Of a stretch of 30,813 nucleotides of DNA, positions 1-10,046 are shown in pieces. The DNA comes from Chara braunii (Eukaryota > Streptophyta > Charophyceae > Charales > Characeae). The notes beneath the pieces were generated by a model. The model made no database searches. It was not told the origin of the DNA and saw only the letters and a list, made by a program, of their open reading frames with translations. The DNA is taken from the NCBI GenBank assembly GCA_003427395.1, contig BFEA01000010.1:2379583-2410395 (forward strand). The letters are read 5' to 3'. The position numbers were made by a program, and so were the translations under genes. The first letter of the stretch is position 1. Each line of letters begins with the position of its first letter.

Positions 1-1000
1 CACAAAACACAAGTGAACAGCAACACAACATCCCACAGATAACCCGGAACACAGCTACCTAGTATACTAGTGAAAGCGCAAGTGTGAACAGCACAAAACA
101 CAAGTGAACAGCAACACAACATCCCACAGATAACCCGGAACACCGCCACCTAGCGTACTAGTGAAAGCACAAGTGTGAACAACACAAAACACAAGTCTGG
201 ACACTCCTACAACCAAGATCTGATCAACGGAATCACCAAGGTGAGTATTGGGACCTCGCCGCCTACCTACCGAGCGCAAAACACAAGTTTGATCAGTCCT
301 ATAGTCAAGAATTGAACAGCGGAACACCAAGGTGAGTATCGGGGCATCATTACCTACCTACCTAGTGCAAAACACAAGTTTAATCACACCTACAACCAAG
401 ATCTGATCAGCGGAACATCAAGGTGAGTATCGGGACATCCCCACCTACCTACCTAGTGCAAAACACAAGTTTGATCAGTCTTATAGTCAAGAATTGAACA
501 GCGGAACACCAAGGTGAGTATCGGGGCATCACTACCTACCTACCTAGTGCAAAACACAAGTTTAATCACACCTACAACCAAAATCTGATCAGCGGATCAT
601 CAAGGTGAGTATCGGGACATCCCCACCTACCTACCTAGTGCAAAACACAAGTTTGGACACTCATACAGCCAAAATCTGATCAGCAGAACATCAAGGTGAG
701 TATCGGGACATCCCCACCTACCTACCTATTGCAAAACACAGGTTTGGACACTCATACAACCAAAATCTGATCAGCGGAACATCAAGGTGAGTATCGGCAC
801 ATCCCCACCTACCTACCTTGTGCAAAACACAAGTTTAATCATACCTACAACCAATATCTGATCAGCGTAACATCAAGGTGAGTATTGGGACCTCCCCACC
901 TACCTACCTAGTGCAAAACACAAGTTTGGACACTCGTACAACCAAAATCTGATCAGTGAAGCATCAAGGGGTGAATCGCAGCCCACCCAAACACTTGGAA
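1..1000. repeat. 91-bp tandem satellite, left array (about 11 copies)
   Basis: The motif CAAGGTGAG recurs at 237, 328, 419, 510, 601, 692 and 783, with related copies near 874 and 965, so the period is exactly 91 bp. The first 230 bp follow the same period in a more diverged form (CACAAAAC at 92 and 183). Each unit has a CTACCTACCTA stretch and a block close to AGTGCAAAACACAAG. The last copy (about 955-1000) is closer in sequence to the reverse complement of the array at 12786-14530 than the others are. No gene is visible; the reverse-strand open frame at 67-330 is a by-product of the repeat. Confidence 0.95.
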
Positions 1001-1085
1001 CAACAAAATGACAATGTTAGGAAGCCATCTACACCCCCAATTCCCTGTTGACATCAACCCAAGGGCGACGCATTCCAACCAAGTA

Positions 1086-2015
1086 AAATTTTGAGTAGGA
1101 GAGAGAGATTATGAGAGAAAAACACTAGAATTAAGTTTACCAACCCAAGGAGACAGATTGCGATTCACACAGTGATGCTAGAAAGGACAAAACAAGCATG
1201 AATCAACCCTCAAACACTACACATCATCAAGATATGTGTTGCGATTTGCAACCAATTAGAGAAATGAGTAGGGGAGAGAGATTATGAGTGAAAAAGACTA
1301 GAATTCAGCTTACCAACACAAGGGGGAGGATTGTAATTCACAAGGAGAGACTAGAATGGACAAAACAAGAATGAATCAACACTCAAACACTACACATCGT
1401 CAAGATATGGGTTGCGATTTGCAACCAATTAGAGAAATGGGTAGGGAAAATAGATTATGAGTGAAAAAGATTAGAATTAAGCTTACCAACACAAGGGGAA
1501 GGATTGCGATTCACAAGGAGAGACTAGAATGGACAGAACAAGCATGAATCAACACTCAAACACTACACATCATCAAAATATGAGTTTCGATTTGCAACCA
1601 AGTGGAGAAATGAGTAGGAGAGAGAGATTAGGAGAGAAAAAGACAAAGATTTTGCTCAACAACACAAGGGGAAGGATTGCGATTCACAAGGAGAGGCTAG
1701 AATGGACAAAACAAGCATGAATCAACACTCAAACACTACACATCATCAAAATATGAGTTGCGATTTGTAACCAAGTGGAGAAATGAGTAGGAGAGAGAGA
1801 TCAGGAGAGAAAAAGACAAAGATTTAGCTCAACAACACAAGGGGAAGGATTGTGATTCACAAGGAGAGGCTAGAATGGACAAAACAAGCATGAATCAACA
1901 CTCAAACACTACACTTCATCAAGATATGTGTTGCGATTTGCAACCAAGTGGAGAAATGAGTAGGAGAGAGAGATTAGGAGAGAAAAAGACAAAGATTTAG
2001 CTCAACAACACAAGG
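1086..2015. repeat. 173-bp tandem repeat array (about 5.4 copies)
   Basis: The word GAGAAATG occurs at 1259, 1432, 1605, 1778 and 1951, a constant spacing of 173 bp. Each unit holds a GAGTAGGAGAGAGAGATTA purine stretch, GGATTGCGATTCACAAGGAG, and a CAACACTCAAACACTACACATC block. Copies differ by scattered substitutions but hardly by length. I find no counterpart beside the right arm. A 63-codon open frame at 1529-1720 is a chance opening in the array. Confidence 0.93.
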
Positions 2016-2171
2016 GGAAGGAGAAAGAAGAAGAGGAGGTAGGAGGGGGAGAGGTGGAGGAAGATGGAGGGGAAGGAGAAGTAGAAGAAGAGGGGGGGTG
2101 GGAGAAGAGGAAGAAGAGGAAGTAGAAGGAGGGGAAGAAGAAGAAGAAGAAGAAGAAGAAGAAGAAGAAGG
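2016..2171. repeat. Purine-rich GAA/GAG microsatellite at outer end of left arm
   Basis: This is nearly pure purine sequence (GGAGGAAG, GAAGAAGAG and a run of GAA triplets at about 2135-2171). It mirrors the pyrimidine-rich CTT/TTC tract at 12626-12785, so both inverted arms end in the same type of microsatellite. Poly-Glu and poly-Ser open frames here come from the triplet repeat and are not considered genes. Confidence 0.9.
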
Positions 2172-2584
2172 AAGACACTTCTCCACTCACCCCCTTGGAT
2201 GCCTTCTTCTTGATGAAGCCTCCCTTTTCTTGGCTATGGCTACCTCCCTCTCCAAGCCTTCTCTCCCTCCTTCTCTCACCTCCTTCGAGTACCTACGGTC
2301 TCCTATCATTAAGACTAGGGAGTCCTCCCCTCTAGGAGGGCTAATGAGACTCCTCTCAGTCTTGCCTTCTCCTCCACTAGCCTGGGAGCTATGGCGGACT
2401 ACCTCCCTCTCTACCACTAACTTGTAGAGCCTCTTCGTACTAGCTCACAGTCACTCTCAAGCTTCCAAACTGGCAGGGGTTCCCCTCACCACTATCCAAT
2501 TACCTCTAGAGCTCTCACGGGCTCATTTGGGCAGCATGGGCACTCCACATGCAAGTGTGAGTGTGGCAGACTGAATCCCCAGCT

Positions 2585-2592
2585 TATATAGG
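2585..2592 (+). promoter_or_regulatory. TATA-like box in left arm
   Basis: TATATAGG sits about 400 bp inside the outer end of the arm. The right arm has TATATA at the matching place (12197-12202), oriented the same way relative to the central pol. Conservation at the same arm position makes a promoter role plausible, but there is no transcript evidence. Confidence 0.35.
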
Positions 2593-2722
2593 TTGGGAAC
2601 AGCAGTCCGGCCAGCCCTTGGGCCCTCCCAAGTGCCCCAAGGTGAACCGAGGTACCCCCAAGGCCAATTTTCACCTTTAGGCCTCTCAAGGGGCACCTGG
2701 GCCTCTTTTTGGCCAGGTTCAT

Positions 2723-2755
2723 GCAATCCGAGTGGTTGGTACCAACTCGGATTGC
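2723..2755. repeat. Hairpin, 11-bp perfect stem
   Basis: GCAATCCGAGT at 2723-2733 pairs with ACTCGGATTGC at 2745-2755. The loop region contains TTGGTACCAA, which is palindromic with its surroundings. The right arm has a hairpin at the same relative place (12032-12064) with a changed stem sequence. Confidence 0.85.
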
Positions 2756-3263
2756 CTCTTGGCCTACTCCAGCCTCTTTTCCCCCTCACAAATGCTGGTC
2801 CCTTGGGTCCTAATGCCCAAGGGGCAACTTTACTTGAAGGAAAAAGGCCTAGCGGACCGTTTTCTTGATTTTTTCAAGTTTCGGCCTCCCTTGGGTAGGC
2901 CGGACCATTTTTCAAAGTGGCGGCACCCTTTTAGCCTTGGATCTGGCTGAGATCCATGACCAACAATAATCCGTGCCACCCCCTAGTAGCCCATGCTTCA
3001 ATTTTGAGCCCCTAAGTTCAGTTTTTTAATTTTTGGTGCATCTGACTCTCTTTTTGGGCCAAATGCACTGTTTTGTCCTTTTCCCTTTTTTGTTTCTTTC
3101 CATTTTTGGCTGCCACCTCATTCCGGATCTAGCTATTTTTTGCTAGCCCACAAAAAACGGTTGTTTCCTCTCAACCATGAGATTTGATCCATGGCTAGAA
3201 AGAAAACCGGATTTTCCCCTTTGCATTTTCTTTTTATTTTTGCCCCTAGAATTCAGATTTTTG

Positions 3264-3292
3264 TGAGATATGGCCCGAAGGGCCATATCTCA
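3264..3292. repeat. Hairpin, 13-bp perfect stem, 3-nt loop
   Basis: TGAGATATGGCCC at 3264-3276 and GGGCCATATCTCA at 3280-3292 are perfect reverse complements separated by GAA. The matching place in the right arm (11481-11519) also forms a 13-bp perfect stem, with a different sequence. Confidence 0.9.
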
Positions 3293-3840
3293 GCAATCCG
3301 GCCTGCACTCCTTGAATCTAGGAGGAGTGAGGTCATCATTGGGACCTAACAGTCCCTACTGCAGCCATCCGAATGGGCCGGCACACCCTCCTCCACTCAT
3401 TCCTCCTATTTTATCTCATTTTCCCTTTTTTTTCTCTTCTTTTTCTTTTCTTTTTCTTTTATTTTTCTCTTATTTTTTTTGTGACATGTGGCAATTTGTA
3501 ATGCACTCTCTTTCTAGGCCTTAGAGCCTTGATTGTGGCCAGGTCCACAGCCGGCTGTTGGCCGTTGCACCCCGGCCTACCAAGTTGCCATGCCCATGCT
3601 TCTAGGGGGCTCATTTCATTCCCGTTAGCCTCCATCTTGAGCCCCTTTGGCTCCGATTTTTACTGGCTAGCCTGTTTCTTACTTGGAACACCTTGGGCTC
3701 TTATTTTCTCATGCCTAGCTAGTCCGAAATACCTCGGACCGCTGGGCAATCCTCCCCTTATTATTTTTTTATTGCTCCTCACTCCGGCTTTCACCCGTTT
3801 GGCCCCACCAGTGTTGGCACTAGAGATGCCAATATTTTCA

Positions 3841-3867
3841 ACCATCGAGATCCTTGATCTCGATGGT
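3841..3867. repeat. Hairpin, 12-bp perfect stem, 3-nt loop
   Basis: ACCATCGAGATC at 3841-3852 and GATCTCGATGGT at 3856-3867 flank CTT. The surroundings resemble those of the hairpin at 5492-5518, which differs at three stem positions, each with a matching change on the other side. Confidence 0.9.
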
Positions 3868-4263
3868 GCCGTTTGCTTCTCACGGCCACCTTTCACCTTG
3901 GCTAGTGGTCTCCTCCCCGAGACACCTCAAGTCTCCGCCGCTTCCCATACTAGTCTCATTTTTCCGTTCCGCCGGCAGTGCCATCGACAAGGCCCGATTC
4001 TCGATAATTTTTATTTGTGCCCCTTTGGCTCCCGGCGTCATCCCGATTGATGCCCAATTTTTATCTGGGACTTCCCATGTCCCCGGCAGTCCCTTTTTAT
4101 TATTTTTTTCATGTGTCCCTTGTGCCGTCAATATTCTCCCGGCCTCGGGACCCCGTCGTGCCGTCTCCTTTTTTACCGTCACACTCCCCTAGTGTCGCGG
4201 CGTCATTTTCTAATGTTTTTCGCGCGTGCCGCGGCCCATTTGCCCTTGGCCCGGGCATCCTAG

Positions 4264-4289
4264 TGCAGTCCGCAATTTCTCGGACTGCA
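4264..4289. repeat. Hairpin, 9-bp stem TGCAGTCCG
   Basis: TGCAGTCCG at 4264-4272 pairs with CGGACTGCA at 4281-4289 around the 8-nt loop CAATTTCT. The same stem recurs at 4427-4452, so this is a dispersed hairpin family within the arm. Confidence 0.8.
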
Positions 4290-4426
4290 TTCACACCAAT
4301 CTTGCTAGCCCCACAGCCCCACAACATGTCCCAAGCCCAAGGAAAATAAACCGTCAATTTTCCTAAGGCATCCGGGCTCATTTTTTACTCCCGGAACCCC
4401 AAAATCTTGAGTTTGCGCCCTCCTTA

Positions 4427-4452
4427 TGCAGTCCGTTGTAACTCGGACTGCA
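4427..4452. repeat. Hairpin, 9-bp stem TGCAGTCCG (second copy)
   Basis: TGCAGTCCG at 4427-4435 pairs with CGGACTGCA at 4444-4452. The loop is 8 nt (TTGTAACT), the same length as at 4264-4289 but of different sequence. Confidence 0.8.
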
Positions 4453-4582
4453 GTAGGGGCTGTTTTCATTGTCCTAGTGCCCCTCAACCAGCGCCCTACC
4501 AAAAGAAAAGCAGGCGGTCACTCCCCAAGTGCATCCGGCCTCAATTTTGGCTCCCGGTGCACCTAAAACATGTGTTTGGCCA

Positions 4583-4607
4583 TGCAATCCGTTATTTTTC
4601 GATTGCA
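4583..4607. repeat. Decayed hairpin, 7-bp stem TGCAATC
   Basis: TGCAATC at 4583-4589 pairs with GATTGCA at 4601-4607. It looks like a copy of the (T)GCARTCCG hairpin family in which the CGG of the 3' strand has been shortened. Confidence 0.6.
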
Positions 4608-4796
4608 AGGGGTCTTGATTTTTTTTAATTTTCTCTGCATAAATCAAAGAAAATCAAGGTCCTTTGTAACCGCCATATTGCCAAAGTGAATCTGGTCCAA
4701 AATCCCTCCCTTAGGTGACCGTTTTTGTCCGTTAGTGCCCTTTTGACTTTCCCTCTTTTACTTTTCTTTTTCTTTTCTTTTTCTTTTCTTTTCCTT

Positions 4797-5075
4797 CCAC
4801 TTGTGGACAATTGGGACTTGGCAGTCCCTACTTGCTGCAGTCCCAACTGACGGCCAGCTCACTCATCCTCCCCCACACCCATTTTCTTTTTCTTTTCTTT
4901 TTCTTTGTGCATGTCAAGTGTCAATTAGCCGTTAAGACCCTTTTCTCAATTTTCTTTTCTTTTCTTTTTCTTTTCTTCCACTTGTGGACAGCTGGGACTT
5001 CGCAGTCCCTATTTGCTGCAGTTCCAACTGACGGCCAACTCACTCATCCTCTCTCACCCTCCTTGTCTCATTTTT

Positions 5076-5125
<50 letters not shown>

Positions 5126-5157
5126 CGCTTGCCAAGTGTCAACTAGCTGTTAGGGTC
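4797..5157. repeat. Imperfect direct duplication, unit about 180 bp
   Basis: Two neighbouring copies start with CCACTTGTGGACA (4797 and 4978). Both contain GGGACTT(G/C)GCAGTCCCTA, a TGCTGCAGT(C/T)CCAACTGACGGCCA block and a TTTTCTTTT-rich stretch, and both end near AAGTGTCAA(T/C)TAGC. The second copy carries the long T run. The right arm seems to hold one copy. Confidence 0.8.
5079..5125. repeat. Homopolymer run of 47 T
   Basis: A continuous T run lies within the second copy of the 180-bp duplication. The first copy has interrupted TTTTC repeats here. It could be local slippage expansion or the 5' trace of a poly-A retrocopy on the reverse strand; nothing beside it supports a retrocopy. Run length in the assembly is unreliable. 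Confidence 0.9.
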
Positions 5158-5368
5158 TTTTTCTGACCTCTTCCTCTTAGTTTTGACCCTTCCCATGCCC
5201 AAGGGCCAGTCCGTAATTTTTTGGATTGCTGTTGTGGCTCTTCCATGCCCTTGGGAGCCACCGTTAACCCTCCCTTCTCCAACCAGTAGTGCCCCTTTGC
5301 ACCGATTTTTTTCCTGGGGGCCAATTTTTCTCATGTTGACTCCGTTTGACCCATTTTCTTGGGGGAGG

Positions 5369-5392
5369 GCAATCCGAGATTTTTCGGATTGC
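5369..5392. repeat. Hairpin, 9-bp stem GCAATCCGA
   Basis: GCAATCCGA at 5369-5377 pairs with TCGGATTGC at 5384-5392. It belongs to the GCARTCCG hairpin family seen at 2723, 4264 and 4427. Confidence 0.8.
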
Positions 5393-5491
5393 TCCCATGC
5401 CTCCCATTACCTGTTCTCTTACTTTTTATTTTTCTTTTAGCCCTCCCACTTGCTCCCACTAGTGCTTGCATTAGTGGTGCTAATAAATTTG

Positions 5492-5518
5492 GCCGTCAAG
5501 ATCTCCGATCTTGACGGC
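5492..5518. repeat. Hairpin, 12-bp perfect stem, 3-nt loop
   Basis: GCCGTCAAGATC at 5492-5503 and GATCTTGACGGC at 5507-5518 flank TCC. Compared with 3841-3867, positions 1, 4 and 7 of the 5' strand differ, and each difference is matched on the 3' strand, so pairing is complete in both. Confidence 0.9.
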
Positions 5519-5689
5519 GCAACTTGTTTTTATTTTTTTACCCCACACACCTTGCCGCAATTTTCCCTTGGGACGCCACAGGTCCCCGCCACTTGCCCCG
5601 CACTAGTCCCCGTTACTAGTCCCCGACGCTAGCCCCCGACACTTGTCCCGCGCTAGTACCGTACTTATTATTTTTTTGCTTAGCCCCTC

Positions 5690-6255
5690 ATGGTCCTCGG
5701 CACTTTGTCCCACTGGCACCACATCTCCTCTTGGTCTCACGTGGTCCCCGACACTTTGTCCCGCCGGTATCACATCTTCTCTTGGTCTCACGTGGTCCCT
5801 GGCTCTTTGTCACGCTGGTATCACATCCTTCCTTGGTCTCGCGTGGTCCCCGACACTTTGTCCCGCCGGTACCACATCTTCTTTTGATCTCACGTGGTCC
5901 TCGACACTTTGTCCCGCTGGTACCACATCTTCCCTTGGTCTCATGTGGTCCCCGACACTTTGTCCCGCTGGTACCACATTTTCCCTTGGTCTCGCATGGT
6001 CCCCGACACTTTGCCCCGCCGGTACCACATCTTCTCTTAATCTCACGTGGTCCCCGACACTTTGTCCCGCCGTTACCACATCTTCTTTTGGTCTCGCGTG
6101 GTCCCCGACTCTTTATCCCGCCGGTACCACATCTTCTCTTTGTCTCACGTGGTCCCCGACTCTTGGTCCCGCCGATACCACATCTTCCCTTGGTCTCGCG
6201 TGGTCCCCGGCACTTTGTCCCGCCGGTACCACATCTTCTCTTGGTCTCACGTAGT
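5690..6255. repeat. 51-bp minisatellite (about 11 copies)
   Basis: The unit is roughly GGTCTCACGTGGTCCCCGAC followed by ACTTTGTCCCGCCGGTACCA and CATCTTCTCTT, 51 bp in all. As 51 is divisible by three, long open frames appear in several frames of both strands (for example 5643-6254, 5731-6534 and reverse 5688-6299), each a 17-residue repeat. They lack non-repeat domains and are not called genes. Two or three diverged copies lie in the right arm at about 10480-10640 in inverse orientation. Confidence 0.92.
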
Positions 6256-6593
6256 CCCCTACTTAGCTTGTGGCTTTCTTGGCCCTCTTGCCGCTTCATC
6301 CTAGTGGCCTATCTAGCCCGGCAACGTTTCCCTCGCGCCGGCGCCTTACGTCCTATTCACCCATTTCCCTTGCTTTTTTTCTCTCGTTGCAGCACGCAGC
6401 CTTTGCCACTACTTTTCTTGGCGGTCCTTCTCCGTTTCGGGGAAAGGGTCGCCTTCGCCACTTTCTTGCGTGCCTCCGCCGCCCGACGGCTTTGGGCAAC
6501 TTCTGGGTTCCTAGCAACTATGCCTGAGCCTTGATCCTTCCATCCTTCTTGCCTTCGGTTTTCTCTGTCGTGCACAAATTAACCATATACAGT

Positions 6594-6641
6594 CTCTCGA
6601 GTGACGGGAAGTCATTCGGGACTCTCCAGTCCCGACACCGG
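6594..6641. repeat. Inner edge of left arm (near-identical inverted repeat)
   Basis: This 48-bp stretch matches the reverse complement of 10017-10064 with only about two mismatches, far better than the rest of the arms. It includes CTCTCGAGTGACGGGAA and a nested palindrome at 6617-6634 (CGGGACT, 4-nt loop, AGTCCCG). Identity stops abruptly at 6641, where pol-related coding sequence begins. Confidence 0.9.
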
Positions 6642-9600
6642 TCCGGTCGATTGCCGCAACCGCATTGCAACGTGCTCATGGCACAATAGCGGGATTCCTT
6701 GCACACTGCAGTACCAACTCCGTTGATGAACGTCGGAGTAGAGGTTGTCGACCTTCACAATTATATTGCGAAGATCGACCGCGAGTTCATGACACAACTG
6801 TACGACGACATCGACGCACCATTGTTATATGTACGCATTCAGATTGGAGAGGCGACCTGTAACACTTTGATCGATTGCGGAGCATCTCGCAACTACATGA
6901 GCCAGGACTTTATGGCATGCGCCGGCCTTGGCCCACGCGTCCGGAGGATGTCCCAGCCTACGCAAGTCACGTTGGCAGACGGTCACACGTACAAGTCAAT
7001 CGACCGGTGCATAGATGACGTCCCCGTGTACTTTGCCCCGCATGCAAGCGAGGCGGTGTCCTTCGATATCTTGGACACCACATTCGACATGATCTTGGGC
7101 ATGTCATGGCTGCGAAGCGAGGATCACCCGGTGAACTTCTACCGCCGCACCGTTCACGTTCGTGATCGGAACGGAGTACTAGTCCCATGCACGGTACCTC
7201 CTCCTCACCTTTCGATTAGCTGCCACATGGTGTCCGCCGCAAGCATGTGAGCTTCCACCATCAGAGACGACATCGAGGAGATGGGGGTGTGTTTTCTCCA
7301 CGCCCTCCCGCCCCATGATGCTTCATCGACGGACTCATCTTCGGACCCACGCATCACCGAGCTTCTCGTCGCCTACGGCGACGTGTTCGAAGGCCCGCAC
7401 GGAGTAGTACCGGATCGGCCCATCCGCCACGAGATCATCCTCGAGGACGGGGCTGTACCTTTGCGTGGTTGCATCTACCGAATGAGCGAGGAAGAGTTAA
7501 GTGTGCTGCGGGCACAACTCGACGACCTTCTTGAGAAAGGCTGGATTCGGTTTAGCTCATCGCTATACGGTGCTCCCGTTCTCTTCGTCCGGAAGAAGAA
7601 CAAGGATTTGTCGTTATGCATCGATTATCGCAAGCTCAACGCGCAAACGGTCAGAAACGCCGGCCCTCTTCCACGCATCGACGACCTTCTCGAACGGCTG
7701 GGCGGCGCGAAGTTCTTCTCCAAGCTTGACCTCAAGTTGGGATATCACCAACTCGAGATTCGGCAGGAGGACCGCTACAAGACCGCGTTTAAAACGCGAT
7801 ATGGGCATTTCGAATGACTGGTTATGCCATTTGGCCTTACGGATGCCCCGGCCACTTTCCAAGCAGCTATGACAACGGAGTTCCGACACATGCTGGATCG
7901 ATTCGTACTTATCTACCTCGACGACATCCTGGTGTACAGCCGGAGTTTGGACGAGCATGTGGAACACCTGCGCACCGTTTTGGAGCGGCTACGACAAGCC
8001 AAGTACAAAGCCAACCGCGACAAATGCAAATTCGCGTGGCAGGAGCTGGAGTACTTGGGACATTATGTGACGCCGCAAGGCATTCGTCCGCTTGCGGACA
8101 AGATCGAGGCCCTCCGCGTATGGCCCGAGCCCACCAACACCACGGACGTCCGTTCATTCATGGGGTTGGCGGGCTACTATCAGCGATTCATCACCGGGTA
8201 CTCAAGGATTGCTGCACCTATGACGATATTACAATCGCCAAAGGTGCCATTCGTATTCGATGACGACGCACGCCCGTCATTCCAAGCACTTAAGACGGTC
8301 ATGCTCATGGCACCCGTCCTTAGCATCTATGACCCCACCCTGCCTACGAGAGTGACAACTGACGCTTCCAGCTATGGCATTGGGGCAGTCTTGGAACAAC
8401 ACGATGGTGACGACTGGCACCCTGTGGAGTATTTCAGCCACAAAGTGCCTCCCATCAATTCGCTTGATGATGCAAGGAAGAAGGAGTTGCTCGCGTTCGT
8501 GATGGCTCTCAAGCGATGGCGGCACTTCCTCCTTGGGCGTCGTAGGTTCACATGGGTCACTGACAACAACCCATTGACCTACTACAAGATGCAGGATACG
8601 GTGAGCAGCACGATCGGACGATGGATGTACTTCATCGACCAATTTGACTTCACACCGAAACATCTCCCCGGCCTCTCCAATCGCGCAGCAGATGCACTTT
8701 CGCGAAGACCTGATCTTTGCACTATGACACATCATGCTTTCGCATTTGACGAGGAACTCCAGCGACACTTCATCCGGGGCTATGAGTTTGATCCGGACTT
8801 CGCCATGTTGTACGCGCAGCTATCTTCGGATCACCCGCCGACCAGCCACTATCGCATTGCCGACGAGTACTTGCTCCTCAACTCGAGAGGCAAGGACTTA
8901 TTGTGTGTCCCACGAGACCGTCGTCTTCGTACTCGCCTTCTCGGTGAGTACCATGACTCGCGACTCGCCGGCCATTTCGGAGTCAACCGCACCATTGCAC
9001 GGCTTCAACAACGATTCCGATGGCCCGACCTCATTACCAATGTCACTCGGTATTGCGACTCTTGCGAAGTTTGCCGACGAAGCAAGCCCCGCAATCGCAA
9101 CCCCTACGGCGAGTTGCGCCTGATGCCTATCCCACGGGAACCCGGCCTCTCCATTGCCATGGATGTCACCGGACCATTTCCCCGTGATCGCCTCGGGTAC
9201 GACGGCATCCTAACGGTTGTGGACCGTTTGAGTAAGTATACGCGTTTTCTCCCTTGTAAGTACTACTCCACGGCTCCCGAGCTGGCACGCCTATTGCACA
9301 CCAGTTGGATTTGCGGCCATGATGTACCGGAAGACATAGTCAGCGACCGCGACACTCGCTTCTTGTCGACATTTTGGACTGCTCTCATGCAGGAGTCCGA
9401 CACGAAGATGAAACCAAGTTCGGTTCGGCATCATCAGACGGACGAGCAAACGGAGCGGGCACATCAAACCGCTCAAATGATGCTTCGTACGCTCATCCGT
9501 CCAGACCAGAAAGATTGGGTTGACCGCCTCCCTGACATCAAGTTCGCCTACAACACTTCGGTGCACCCGACGATCGGCGTGACTCCATTCGAGTTGCACC

Positions 9601-10046
9601 ACGGTGGACGGAAAGGTCGTATCTTCGCCGACCTTCTCCTCCCACGACCAGCCGACATCGGCGCCGCTTGCTCTCCCGCTTCCGTCCGGAAGTACAGGGA
9701 GTTGCTGCCTCAAGCCCGTGCAAATATGCAAAAGGCTCAAGTCCGCATGCAGCAGCAAGCCAACAGGCGTCGCGTGCCATGTCCCATCCGCGCCGGTGAT
9801 CTGGTTTGGGTCTCCGCGGAAGAGTTTGTACTGGAACAAGATGTTTCACGCAAACTGTTTCCCAAGTGGTTTGGACCATGACCCGTAACATCAGTCGCGG
9901 GCGATGAGCCCGATGACCCTTCATTTGTGATCAACATCCCCCCGCATCTGACGGTCCATCCAGTCTGTCACGCCTCGAAGCTGGAAACATATACACCAGC
10001 TAAGAGCGACGACTTCCCGGTGTCGGGACTGGTGAGTCCCGAATGA
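6642..10046 (+). pseudogene. pol: Ty3/gypsy retrotransposon pol (protease-RT-RNase H-integrase), gag-less, interrupted
   Basis: One frame runs through the whole region, interrupted by TAG 6687-6689, TGA 7248-7250, TGA 7815-7817 and TGA 9879-9881, and ending at TGA 10044-10046. Domains in order: retropepsin-like protease with LIDCGAS (Asp codon 6873) and ILGMSWL; reverse transcriptase with [23 protein letters not shown] and YLDD (7914-7925); RNase H with TTDAS (8361) and TDNNPL; integrase with an HHCC finger (HDSRLAGH, CDSCEVC) and catalytic Asp 9162, Asp 9345 and Glu 9453. The C-terminus has a KWFGP module and a HASKL motif; no chromodomain is seen. Trp or Arg codons are expected at most stops, so single transitions explain them. 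QTDEQTER has Glu where Gly is usual. Gag is absent: coding sequence begins directly at the left arm. The last 10 codons overlap the right arm. A full RT-to-integrase order (Ty3/gypsy, not copia) is certain; activity is unlikely. Confidence 0.95.

Larger units (their letters stand above)
2172..6641. repeat. Left arm of a long imperfect inverted repeat
   Basis: Read on the + strand, this segment is collinear with the reverse complement of 10017-12625. Shared landmarks in order are: a CACTCACC end next to the GAA tract; a GGCTATGG-rich stretch; GCATGGGCAC before a TATATA box; TTTTTGGCC before a GG(T/C)TGGTACC hairpin; AAGTGGCGGCA with the GCCTTGGAT(C/T)TGGCTGAGATC block; a TGAGGTCATCATTG block; the CACGTGGTCCC(T/C)GACACTT minisatellite; and a nearly identical inner edge. 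The left arm is longer because of a 180-bp duplication, a T47 run and an expanded 51-bp minisatellite. Open frames inside are not supported as genes. It could be a rearranged LTR/UTR of the central element or a separate fold-back repeat. Confidence 0.85.

Noticed and set aside
1-2015. CRISPR-like array
   Set aside because: Units are contiguous with substitutions spread along their length; there are no constant repeats separated by unique spacers, and the context is eukaryotic.
2016-2200. Poly-Glu or poly-Ser protein
   Set aside because: Only a GAA/TTC microsatellite translated in different frames.
3529-4192. Open frames of 112-173 codons in the left arm as host genes
   Set aside because: No domain, low-complexity and T-rich composition, and no matching open frame in the right arm, where the homologous sequence is full of stops and indels.
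5643-6534. Proteins of 203-267 residues with 17-residue repeats
   Set aside because: Generated by a 51-bp repeat that is stop-free in several frames on both strands.
9291-9924. Reverse-strand open frames of 128-182 codons over the first integrase
   Set aside because: Shadows of the + strand pol frame, with no domain of their own.
6642-10046. DIRS-type or Penelope-type element
   Set aside because: Inverted flanks suggested DIRS, but the pol has an HHCC/DDE integrase after RNase H and an aspartic protease before RT, which is Ty3/gypsy order; no tyrosine recombinase is seen.
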